Source of the DNA: Seminavis robusta
Lineage: Eukaryota; Bacillariophyta; Bacillariophyceae; Naviculales; Naviculaceae
NCBI GenBank assembly: GCA_903772945.1
Contig: CAICTM010000013.1
Coordinates: 62,001-126,000, forward strand
DNA: 64,000 nucleotides
Reading direction: 5' to 3'
The stretch's first letter is position 1, and each line of letters begins with the position of its first letter. The notes beneath the pieces are model-generated. The model saw only the letters and a list, made by a program, of their open reading frames with translations, was not told where the DNA came from and made no database searches. A program made the translations under genes and the position numbers. Below, piece by piece: positions 32,051 through 41,726 of this stretch.

Positions 32051-32912
32051 AGGTGGTTCGTGTTCGCGTGCGTACCACTGTATGTGGATAGGAATGAAAT
32101 CTTTATTCGTACAACTAAATAAATCGACGAAAATAAATGTGTTTCGCGAATGCACGGAGGACACACATGGAGAATGGATAGGACCTCGCCTCAAGGGCAC
32201 GGGTGGTCCGTGCGGTAGCAGTATCGAAATACTTGCACGCGTTTGTGTCAATAAGTGAAGCCATCTGGTACGGGTGCGTACCATAAAAGTACGTAGACTA
32301 AAGCCGATGCTAGTCGTACCCGGTATACGGTATCCGGTATTCTCATTTTGCAGCCAGCCAGCCAAGAAGCCTTCAGTTGAGAGCTACATTCCGGATTCCG
32401 GCATGCGCGCCCGAAATTATGGCAAAATTCCGTGGAGTACGGAATCGTTTCTATACAAATTTCAGTACTCAAATTGGATCTCACAGGAACCGTAGTTTAT
32501 ATTATATTCATTTCGAATAAAAGTATCTTATTACATATGCCCTTCAGGCTGGCTCGATTGGATCTCTTCCAAATCTACCGGATACCGTATTGCGGGACGA
32601 CTAGGATCGGCTTAAGGTGGGGTACATGCGCAGGAGCTCAGGAGGATGCATGGCGAAGCCACTCAACGGATCTTCCGGTTAGCACCTCGGTAGACACTAA
32701 CATTGCAGATGTATTTGTTATACTGCTGCTTCCATGCAGCAGCCACTTCATGGGAACCCAATGGCTAGCTATGGTACAATTAACCTGATCTGAGCAGCAC
32801 CAAGTAAACTAAGCTGAGTGCCTGAGAATGGCTTCGATGCGGCTATAAGCAGTATCAGGGCTGTACTCTCGCTATCTTCAGTTGAATTTTGCCAAAGTAA
32901 ATTCCACCCTGC
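32051..32912. other. Intergenic region; right part shared with the paralogous locus
   Basis: No gene seen. From about 32735 to 32912 the sequence is the 3' flank of the Cys-rich gene and aligns with 36640-36827 (shared CTTCATGGGAACCCAAT and GCTAGCTATGGTA), showing that the duplication included non-coding sequence. Confidence 0.6.
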
Positions 32913-33728
32913 CTAATGGCATATGTACTCCATGTCCTTGTTGTAACCATATCGGCGGATCTCTTCCACCTCACGGGCAAAATCGGCAGCTTCGCCATAT
33001 CCACATTTCCGGCAACCTTGTTCAGAAACAAGTTCCCCGCAACTAGGGTCCAAGCAGTTGGCACAAACAACATCACCACAAAATTGACATAGCGGGAATG
33101 GTCCCCCGCATGCATTGCAGGCACGTCGTTGACACGTCCCGCACTGATTTGGGCCTTTTTCATCGCAATCGTACCTTCCGTCAATGCAATCCCTTCCGTC
33201 AATGTAATCCCTGCAATACAGCTCACTGCAGCTTCCACAGGATCTACCAAGTTTTCCCTCTTGGTTCTTTGAATCAAGGCATTTCTTGCAGAAGGCTCCG
33301 TCACAACCATAGCACCGTGTGTACTCACAGTAACGGAAGCAGCAACGGTCATTACAGTTCATGCAGTCTGGGCCCTCATCACAAAGACATGACTCACACA
33401 TGATCAAACCAAAACCTGCAACTCCACAATCTTTGTAACACTGACAAGCAGTTAGTGTGTCCTTGTCAACCTGTTCATGGCAAACAAAACATACATTTTG
33501 ATTAATCCATTTGCGCCGTTTGGCAGCCATAGTGGCGCTGCATCTTTGTGATTGACGTTGCCTTTTTGATGGCTTCGGTTTTTCTGATTGTTGCTGCTTG
33601 TTTTCTGTTGTTTTCTGGAGGACTGTAGTAGTAGTAGTACCAGTATGGAGACGGATTGGCGGATCTTTCCTCTTGTTGGCGGTTCTGCTATGCATAGTCG
33701 GACCGGTGCCATCACTGCAAGCAGTCAC
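32913..33728 (-). CDS. Cys-rich putative zinc-binding protein, paralogue 1
   Basis: The 271-residue product has a basic Ser/Gln-rich N-terminal part (about 1-65, KPSKRQRQSQ), then MAAKRRKW and a dense array of cysteines to the end: CFVCHEQ, CQCYKDCG, CESCLCDEG, CMNCNDRCC, CYGCDGAFCKKC, CGSCSELYC, CGTCQRRACNACGG, CQFCGDVVCANC and CRKCGYG. Spacing of mostly CxxC pairs suggests several interleaved zinc sites, RING/B-box-like in flavour, but matches no single family I can name. The basic N-terminus could be a nuclear localisation signal. A second copy lies 3.8 kb away in the same orientation. Start chosen at the first Met; conservation with the paralogue begins around the KPSKR region. Confidence 0.75.
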   Translation of the reverse strand: MTACSDGTGPTMHSRTANKRKDPPIRLHTGTTTTTVLQKTTENKQQQSEKPKPSKRQRQSQRCSATMAAKRRKWINQNVCFVCHEQVDKDTLTACQCYKDCGVAGFGLIMCESCLCDEGPDCMNCNDRCCFRYCEYTRCYGCDGAFCKKCLDSKNQEGKLGRSCGSCSELYCRDYIDGRDCIDGRYDCDEKGPNQCGTCQRRACNACGGPFPLCQFCGDVVCANCLDPSCGELVSEQGCRKCGYGEAADFAREVEEIRRYGYNKDMEYICH

Positions 33729-36700
33729 TTTCGTTGTCTCCCTGCTGGTACATCCCGCAAACCAGGGGTATAATTACTTATTTAGGTTAACAACCTATTG
33801 CGTCCGGAGGACCTTTTTCTACGCTGGCAATAGTTGAGCCCGAGGGCCCAAATAGCTGAGTCGTATACCATTGAAAAATTGCATGATAGGAAGATTCACG
33901 GTGCACACCAAGCGTCAACACTGAAGGAGGATATGCCTCATAGTAGCTAGCACGGCTACACTATCCTATAGTCTCACCGTCGTTCACCTCCGCCCCATGA
34001 ACAAGGGGCAGGTCCCTACAGCTCTACTTACAACGGAAGTGTGCATCTTCCCATCATGACCTGGAGCACGGTGGCCTAGCCAGGATTTAACCTATTAGAA
34101 GGGCGCTGATCGACAACAGTCATCATCGATCCACCTCCACCACAGGTGCGTCTGAGTGATCAGGTCCCAGGCTGTGGCCATTGCCTTGTCGTGCAAGGCA
34201 AGATGCCAGCAGAGTCCATAGGCGGTGGCACACCTAAGACTGGACCATGTCAGGGTATGACCTATCCAGTGGGCGAACAATGTCAGGCAGAAGCCGACAA
34301 AGAGCCATGCGATAGGGCCAAGTGACGCACTGGCAGGCAGTGGCTCCCAAAGGGGAGGCACAGTGTCTGCTGGGGCGGTGTGGACTGTAAGAAGGATTGT
34401 GGGGTGGATATTGGAGGGGTGGTTGTGGGCTGTAGATAGTATGATGCTGGAGGGAGGAGGGTAGGGTGTGTTTGCTGTGGTATGCATGATGGTTGGTGGA
34501 TGGAAAGGTTGTTGTATCGTGTAATGATGACTGTCGGGTCGTTGCTGCAACTCAAGCACAGGGATTGCTTGTGAGGTGGAGAGGAGGATTGATTCGAAGG
34601 AATCTATTCAAGGAGGCCAATGCTCTGGGGCATTGGCAATCAGGGTATGGATCAAAGGTGTTGGGTGGAGATGGCCACCGGATCAAAGGCTGGGTCCCAA
34701 TCTAGTACAGTTACCACAACTGCAAAAGGAAGGGATCAAAGCCAAAGGCTGATAGGGATTCTTTCCGGGAAAACTGGAGAAGTCACGCTATAGCCAGTAG
34801 AGACAGTGGTGGGGCGGGATCAAGGGGTGTTGTTGGTTGATGGGGCTGTGTTACTATTTGACACTGGGTGTTGTCTCAAGGGCTGCTACTCAATCTGGTG
34901 AAGGCCACCACAGACTTCAACAGAGAGTCAAGCCAAGATTTGTAGAGGGTACTCAATTCAGTGGAATGGACAAAGACTGAAGAGTCACTCAGCAATCAGG
35001 TGGAGAGGTGGTAGAGTCAGGTGGTTGTTGATATCTGAGCCACACCATGCTGCAGGTCTATCTGGGGCTCAATCCTTTGGAGCAGACACACTCAGTAGGA
35101 GAGTCAGGTGCAGGAGCAGAGAGGTGGCTGGTTCAATGAAGGTGTTGCACAATCTATATTTGATTCTAGAGGGGCAACTTTTGTTGATTCTTGTGTGGGG
35201 TGAGATCCTTTGGAGAGGAGCTGGGTATCCCAGGGGGGGGCTGTAGACCTACCAAGAAAGCAGCCGAGCCTGGAGATAGCAGAACTCAAGTCCTTACAGG
35301 AACTCTGTTGTTGTTTGTTGTTCCTCTGGGAGAGGAGTTAGATATCAATGGGGGAGTGGTAACAGTAGCAGGAGGTCTCAGTTCCAACAAGGACGTCGGG
35401 AGAAACCACTAGTGGCCGGTGAGAAAGTAAGAATACAGGTGTAATTCTCTTCTCGGTGGTCACTGCAGGTATCTCGTGAAGTCCTTCTTGATGATAGAGG
35501 CTGTCGTTCGATCCGTACGGAGGAAGAGGTACGGAGAAGAGGTACGGTCGCGGGAAGATCGATCGATTCACGGAGGTGAGTCTTGGATCAATTCGATTCA
35601 AAGATCGATGCGATTCAAGGGATTCGGGTGAGTCAGTTGCCTTAGGGGTAAGGTTAATGGAGCTGTTGTTGTTGCGGAAGACTCGATCGTACGAAAAAAG
35701 GGGTTGGCAATGGGATTTCTTGGGCCGTCGGCAGTGAGAGAACAGCAAGTAACAAATGGGTATGTGTTTCTCTGCTCTTCTGGTACTGCGGAAAACCGGA
35801 GACTTCTTCTTGTGTTCAATTTCTTCCAACTTGGTCGGCGGCGGCCGAGAAGAGAAAGCCCGCCCGATCTCGTAGGATTTCAATTGGGATGGCTTTCTAA
35901 TCTGAACCGGAGGACGCCGCTTTGATAGTCGCTTGATAGGAGAGGTGCAGGAGATAGGAGTATCGATCCTGTCAGTCCTTTCGGCTTGAATGAGAGATAA
36001 AAAGAGGAAGAAAGGATGTGTTTTTTCCGTGATGACATTGAGTGGATTCCTATAGTAAAACAGTACTCTTCAACGAAATAACAGATAACAAGCTTCCTGA
36101 GGTCCTTTCACTTCGTTTCAATGCTTCCAATGGTGCTAATAGGTGTGGTGATGGTGATGGTATAGAAGTGACCGTCGTATTATTATCGTTGTTGCTATTA
36201 TAGTTGTTTCGGTTGACAGGTTCAGAGGTGGGAGTCGGTAGTTGCTCCCACGTGAAAAAGTGGTACCTCCCGCAAACCAATCGGTGATCAGGCGCTGCTT
36301 TTTCCCATTATCGTCTGACATGATGATTGATGAATCAAATCAAGACAGTTGTGTTCGTTGCTATGATACCTTTTATCTTTTATCATTGGAGAGTTCACTT
36401 TTCGTCTTCTGTTGTCATTGGAACACAATTTGGAACCGCCAAAAGTGAGTTGCGTGCTAAGGAAAAAGCCAGCGAGAGCTCTAATGACATCCATCCAACA
36501 ATGCTCAGTACGCTTCATCTTTGGTCCATTATGGTCCAAAGGTACACAATGTACTCAGGACTAGTGCCGGATAAAGCAAGACAACAAAAGAGCATTCTAA
36601 AGATGATGATGTCGGTGGTAGACTTTACTGCTGCATGAACGAGCAGCGGCTTCATGGGAACCCAATCGCTAGCTATGGTATAATTGACCTGAACTGAACA

Positions 36701-36827
36701 GTACGAGTACACTTAGCTGAGTACCAAAGAATGGCTTCCACCTGGCTACCATAATAAGTGGTACAAAGTGCTGCACTCTCACTCTATTTTCAGTAGATTG
36801 TCACCCAAATCAATCTGTCTCTGCACA
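33729..36827. other. Gene-poor 3.1-kb spacer between the paralogues
   Basis: No gene I can support. ORFs of 154 codons (34095-34559, minus) and 181 codons (35338-35883, minus) have skewed low-complexity composition and no domain. The segment 34560-35420 is strongly G/T-rich on the plus strand and unlike its neighbours, hinting at inserted, decayed foreign DNA. A short minus-strand frame at 36136-36321 is listed separately. Confidence 0.4.
36136..36321 (-). CDS. Short frame starting with a PIP-box-like motif, possible first exon
   Basis: The 61-codon frame begins MSDDNGKKQRLITDWF. QRLITDWF fits the PCNA-interacting consensus Q-x-x-h-x-x-a-a right at the N-terminus, where such motifs often lie in replication-linked or transposon proteins. 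The remainder is Thr/Ile/His low complexity. A second frame overlaps (36050-36280). It may be a first exon, a gene remnant or chance; no downstream exon was identified. Confidence 0.25.
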   Translation of the reverse strand: MSDDNGKKQRLITDWFAGGTTFSRGSNYRLPPLNLSTETTIIATTIIIRRSLLYHHHHHTY

Positions 36828-37515
36828 TTACCATTGGTAGTCCATGTACTTGGAACCATATCGACGGATCGCATCATCCTCACGGGCAAAATCGGCGCCT
36901 ATTTCATATCCACATTTCTTGCAACTTCGATCAAAAAGGTCATCAAAACAATGATCCAGGCAGTTTTCACAAACAGCATCATCACAACATTCACATTTCG
37001 GGAATGGCCCACCGCATGCATTGCAAGAATGTCGTTTACACGTCCCGCACTGATTTGGGCCTTTTCCTTCTTCATCATCATCCGTGCACTCCTTGCTTGC
37101 AATACAGCTCATTGCAGCTTCCACATGTAGAAGCAAGTTTACCCTCGTGATGTTTAGAATCCAGGCAACTCTTGCAGATTGACGTGCTACACGCATGACA
37201 ATCTGTGAAATCACAGTATTGAAGGCAAAGAGTGTCCTCACAACCCAAGCAGGTTGCACCCTCATCATCACAGCAATAATCGCAAATGATCAAACCGAAA
37301 CCTGACACTCCAAGATCCTTGTAACACTGACAAGCGCTGAGCTCTTTTCTATCAGCTTCTTCATTGCAGACAAAACATAAGTTCTTCTGTACCCATTGGC
37401 TCCGTTTAGCAGCCAGCGAGGCACTGCATTTTCCAGACTGTCTCTTCTTCTTGGACTGTTCTCCAATACGCTTAGTAGGCTTTCGTTGACTTTTTCCTTC
37501 TCTAAACCAATTCAT
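36828..37515 (-). pseudogene. Cys-rich putative zinc-binding protein, paralogue 2, with one frame break
   Basis: From the Met at 37515 the protein parallels paralogue 1: basic N-terminus (KPTKRIGEQSKKKRQ), LAAKRSQW, CFVCNEEAD, CQCYKDLG, CDYCCDDEG, CLGCEDTLC, CHACSTSICKSC and CGSCNELYC. Shortly after ELYC, near 37090, the frame runs into a stop, while the neighbouring frame continues the family sequence (KGPNQCGTCKRHSCNACGG, CECCDDAVCENC, CKKCGYE) to 36828. No GT-AG intron bridges this point, so a single-base slip is most likely. Coding similarity persists on both sides, so the break is recent or is a sequencing/assembly error. Confidence 0.7.
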
Positions 37516-38823
37516 GTCAGCTGCTACTCTGCTACCTACCGGTAGCGAGCACCAGCACAACGTTGGGTGAGTGGTGAGCGCCGTATAATCGTGGTGCCAA
37601 GTGCCAAGTGCCAAGTGCCAAGCCGTCATTGGCTTCTGCTTTCTGAAAATTGAGCATCTATTCAAAGATTTAACGAACAAAACTTTTCACATTTATCGCG
37701 GTAATGGCAACAATGCTTCAAACTAGACCACATGTACAGTACCGTATGAACTTGTCTTTGCTCCCTGCCCCCCCTTCCCCTGTCCCCCCTTTGCCCTGCT
37801 CCCGTCCTCACTGCTCTCCCCGTATGCCCACCACCACAAACAGCAACCACTGCTCTGCCTCTAGCTTAGCCCCCCTTGCTCCTTAACGTATCTATTTAGT
37901 GTTTGTTTTTCACTAAAAAAAAATGAACTTGTCTTTGGGATCTTGTATGAGGATTGAGGCACTGCCAGTAGTGGGTACAATGTATGTATGTCATGCAAAA
38001 GTGCTCATAGCTACCTAGCAGAGCTCTACTGTACGGTACCGGTACTCACTCGGGCTCCTTGGAATCGCTGCCAGAGGAAGAAGGATCACGCAAAACATGC
38101 CATTTGGGAATCAATCCTGAAACTACCGGTAGCTATCACACGCAAGTGGCCTTCCATGAAATCCTTTAATGAAAACATGCCAACGAAAATGGCTGTCCAT
38201 GGGATACGTGGTTGAAAATGGACATTTGGACTTCCGGAAGTATGTTCATGAAAATGTGTGTCAATGGAACAGTGGCACATGGGAATGGCTGTCCAGGTGA
38301 TGAATTGCTATTGTTTCAGCCGAAACGCTCTTCGCTCACCCACCCTGTCTATCAATGGCAATCGGAAGGCTACCAAAGGAGGCGCTGGTGATATGGGAAG
38401 TACACGAGGAGTAGCGCACTGTACCGGTACCGTTCTATCTAGTTACCGTAGTGCCACGGAGTACCTGGACGAGTACCGACATGTCGGATTGTACAGTACT
38501 CAAGATAAGATGCCATGACGGTACAAGGCATCCACCGCATGGTCATACAGTACCGTAAGGAACGATGCAAGGTAAACAACAAAACAAAGCTAAACTCTTG
38601 CGTATTATTGAATTTGAACAAATCGGTACATTGTTGTGGGGACTGGGGTTGGCTGGTAGAGACAAGGATAGTGAGGGTAATACATCGTAGGAGTATACTG
38701 GAGAATATCTTTGGTTGGTCAACTTCCATCCAATCCAATTGACAGAACGACGACACCACAATAGCCTCCCAACAAGTTGCGAAGGAATGAAATGATATCT
38801 GTGTATATAGATTGTCGTGTTTG
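37516..38823. other. Intergenic region with simple repeats, no gene seen
   Basis: Contains four tandem copies of the 7-mer AAGTGCC at about 37591-37622, a polypyrimidine-rich stretch at 37752-37812 and a GTACCGGTAC palindrome near 38037. No supported ORF. Confidence 0.45.
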
Positions 38824-39699
38824 CTACTTTCCTTTTTTGGCATCTTTTCGAATCTCTTTTAGTTTCTGGAAAAAGTATCGTGCTTGTTTCTCTTCGCCCA
38901 ACACTTGTGTTGTCGCTTCCATTTTCATTTCTTCTTCGAGACGCACTTTGAGCATTTCGTTCATCATGGGTTCCATTTTGGCTTGTACGATTCGCGGCAA
39001 GTATTCTTCTTCGAGTGTTTTCTGATGGGTTGCTCCGAGGAGCGACAAGAACCACGTCAATAATCGGATGAGCCATGTCCAATCGGTTTCCTTGTCTTCC
39101 AGTGCTTTGACTTCGGCCATGAGCACGGAATTTAGTTTTTGTACTTGCAATTGAATGACAACGTAGGGTCCTTCTTGAAAGACGGCTTCGGCTGTTACGG
39201 TCATGCCCTTTTCCGCCATTTCGAGTGGCATTTTCTTGGGCATTTCTTGACTCATTTTGGTGGCAATGGTGGTGGGTGTGGCCAATTTGGAAGCGGCCTT
39301 GGCTCCAATCTTTTTGGCGGCATCCTTGATGGGTTGTGGCATGTTGGTCTTGTCAATCTTCTCCTTGACCGCTTTCTTCACTCCCTGGGTCCCATCGAGG
39401 ACTAATAAATAAATAAAGAAAGGATGATGATGTTACGTAAGAAACAGATAGAAAAACAACCATACAATAATGAGAAAATCGCCAATGCATGAAAGCGTGG
39501 AACCATCGACAGTCATTTGATCATGAATACATGTATGGTACAAACCAAAGCATCCCGAGTAGAGTGCTGACAGAAGCGTCTCTCTTGTATCCTCATCACT
39601 CAATCAATCACCAGCAGAAGAGACTATAGCTAGCTAGCTAGCTAGCAAGCACTCACCGATGATGTTCAGGAAGAGGACCGATTTCAAAAGATCCGTCAT
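38824..39699 (-). CDS. Small putative ER membrane protein with C-terminal dilysine signal
   Basis: Two exons (39657-39699, then 38824-39401; 255-nt GT-AG intron) give 206 residues starting MTDLLKSVLFLNIIV. The 43-nt first exon is supported by a good donor (GGTGAGT) and by restoring a Val codon at the junction. Features: hydrophobic N-terminus, lysine/alanine-rich helical region, a strand-rich middle (FQEGPYVVIQLQVQKL), one hydrophobic helix (WTWLIRLLTWFLSLLG, about residue 122) and a charged C-terminal helix. The last four residues, KKGK, fit the KKxx retrieval signal of ER membrane proteins. I do not recognise the family. Confidence 0.65.
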
Positions 39700-40128
39700 T
39701 CTTCTTCTTTCTTCTTCAAAACTCCAATTTGTTCGAGATTGATTGCAGGATCTTCAGCTCTTCTTGAGGCTCTCTAGCCAGCTATTGGTTCTTTGACCAG
39801 TAGACCGATACTATTACTCAATAGATAGAATGCCTACTACTACCGTATGGAACAAATCAATGATGTCCTCTTCCTCATCAAAGCCAGGTGGTTGTGTGTG
39901 CGGCGGAATGCGGATTGAATGATCAATCGAATCGAATCGGAAGCGAAGCTGATGTCCTCAAGGACAAAGATCTTGCTGACGCGTCGTTCATGACTGCATC
40001 AATACGAGACTAACCACCACAGCCACCCTTTTTCCCACTCATCTTTCCATTTCAGAGCAAAAACAAGGAAACACTTTGCTCACATCATCATCATCATCAA
40101 CAACAAACAGTCAAACAACATCACCACC
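39700..40128. promoter_or_regulatory. Divergent promoter region
   Basis: About 430 bp separate the start codons of the small membrane protein (minus) and the Fyv7-like gene (plus). A CATCATCATCATC run and C/A-rich sequence directly precede the plus-strand ATG. No other gene. Confidence 0.4.
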
Positions 40129-40725
40129 ATGGGCCGAACGGAACGACGACCCAACAAGGATGACGATGGTGCACGCCGCCGTGTGTTGGCGATTGACGAC
40201 TTTGCGCATCGCAAGGGAGTGACCAAGGCCATCCAAGACTGTCGAAAACGCAAAGAAAAGAAACGAACGGCCACCGCCAAGGCATTGCGTTCGTATCGCA
40301 AGACCATGAAACAAGAAGGATTCACTCCAGGACAAGGTGCCAGTCGGAAACGAAACAACGGCGACACGAAAGTTACAGCTGCTGCTACTACTGATAGCAA
40401 TGATGAAAAAGAAAAAGAAGAAACAACCATGAACAATACTACTTCCACCACCAAACAACATCAGGAAGGAAAGAAATTCCACAAGACCAATCCCTTTCAA
40501 CAATCCCTGCGAAAAGCAAAAGAATCAAAGCAAAAGAAACAACAAGACATTGTTGACAGAGAAGCGCACGAAAAGGAACGTGAACAAAAACTCAAGCAAC
40601 GGCGCAAGAGAAGCAAGCAGTTGCGACAACGAACTTCCAAGGGGCAGCCCGTCATGAAACATGTGATTGGCGATATTCTACGAAAACTAGAACGAGACAA
40701 GCAACAAGAAGAGCAACAAGGATAA
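40129..40725 (+). CDS. Fyv7/TAP26-like rRNA-processing protein
   Basis: The 198-residue, highly basic single-exon protein ends with RTSKGQPVMKHVIGDILRKLE, matching the conserved C-terminal T-K-K-G-Q-P-x-M-x-x-x-I-x-x-L-L-x-K-I motif of yeast Fyv7 and animal CCDC59/TAP26. It is preceded by the expected NPF and long Lys/Arg/Glu helix (about 122-175). Fyv7 is a nucleolar factor needed for 18S rRNA production in the small-subunit processome; the same role is inferred here. The N-terminal half is also basic (RRRVLAIDDFAHRKG) with an Asn/Thr-rich insert. Length is close to the family. Confidence 0.75.
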   Translation: MGRTERRPNKDDDGARRRVLAIDDFAHRKGVTKAIQDCRKRKEKKRTATAKALRSYRKTMKQEGFTPGQGASRKRNNGDTKVTAAATTDSNDEKEKEETTMNNTTSTTKQHQEGKKFHKTNPFQQSLRKAKESKQKKQQDIVDREAHEKEREQKLKQRRKRSKQLRQRTSKGQPVMKHVIGDILRKLERDKQQEEQQG

Positions 40726-41168
40726 GAGGTAGCGTAGCAATCCAAATGGCTTGGTGATCGATTGTACTGTGCCGTGGACGGACAGAGGAATTCAATCGAA
40801 TCAAATCTTCTGGGAAAACAAGGTACTGTAGCAATTGTCTGCTTGCTAAAGGTACAGAACATTACTGCAGCGTGCCACTTTCCCTGATTAATTAATGCAA
40901 GAAAACCACGATGTCATCACGGTACCAGACAGAAAACGTAACAACAACGAAAGAAAGAAGAGAGCGTGGCATTCGTGGATTCTGCGTGGGAAAGGCAGAT
41001 CTCGACCGAGCGACCAAAACGAAACGATCCATCCACGATGATCATCCAGCAACGAACAATTACCAATGCAGTAATGTAATAGCTAATCAATCGTCATTAT
41101 CATGGCGGTGCCACAATACTATCTATCTAGCTAGACTAGACTACTCGCTCGTCAATCAAAAAGAGAAG
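40726..41168. other. Intergenic region, no gene seen
   Basis: The frame of the following gene is open back to 40911, but the sequence before 41169 lacks features of a protein N-terminus and contains CTAG clusters (about 41125-41140) typical of the intergenic DNA here. Confidence 0.4.
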
Positions 41169-41726
41169 ATGGCGCACACCGCCGATTACTTTCGGGAATC
41201 CATCATTGAAACCGCCTTTCCCATGGCCTACCACAACATGAACAAGAGTCACCGTGTGGACAGTGTGCGAGAGAAGTTCACCGTGGGACTTCAGCAACCA
41301 TCACAACAGCAGCAAGAAAAGCACCACCATTACCAGCCGAATGCTTCCCCCCAAAAGACAACGCGCCACACATCATTCCCACCACCGGCCATTTCCGCTG
41401 CCGAGAGCCTGCTCGATGACAGTTACTACGAACCATCCATTGCATCCCCACGGTCCATTGTCCACGAAGCAAACGACAACAAGGTCGAAGTGAGATTGGA
41501 ACCAACAGACGACCAGGAGAAACCCAAGCGACGTCGCAAGCGAAAGCGTCGCACTCCTCGATATCCACTCAATGGAACGACGCCCTCGGAAATCATTTGC
41601 GCCAACATGGTGTGTTGTGCCGATTGCACCCTCGATGCATTCGAGTACGGATTCGGCATTGAAGAGGAAATGCAAATCATCAATAGTGATATCGGATGGT
41701 TTGCCTCGTTCTTTGATACACCCTGA
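41169..41726 (+). CDS. Unknown basic protein with nuclear-type signal and C-terminal Cys motif
   Basis: From the ATG at 41169 the product is 185 residues. It begins MAHTADYFRESIIETAFPM, has a Gln/His-rich low-complexity middle, then a strong basic cluster (KPKRRRKRKRRTPRYP, about 119-134) that should act as a nuclear localisation signal. The conserved-looking C-terminus (EIICANMVCCADCTLDAFE, then acidic and aromatic residues) contains four cysteines that could bind metal. I do not recognise a family. The upstream in-frame extension to 40911 is less plausible. Confidence 0.55.
   Translation: MAHTADYFRESIIETAFPMAYHNMNKSHRVDSVREKFTVGLQQPSQQQQEKHHHYQPNASPQKTTRHTSFPPPAISAAESLLDDSYYEPSIASPRSIVHEANDNKVEVRLEPTDDQEKPKRRRKRKRRTPRYPLNGTTPSEIICANMVCCADCTLDAFEYGFGIEEEMQIINSDIGWFASFFDTP

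Noticed and set aside
34095-34559. 154-codon minus-strand ORF
   Set aside because: Thr/Pro/His-rich low complexity followed by a short hydrophobic stretch, with no recognisable domain and an overlapping frame of similar quality.
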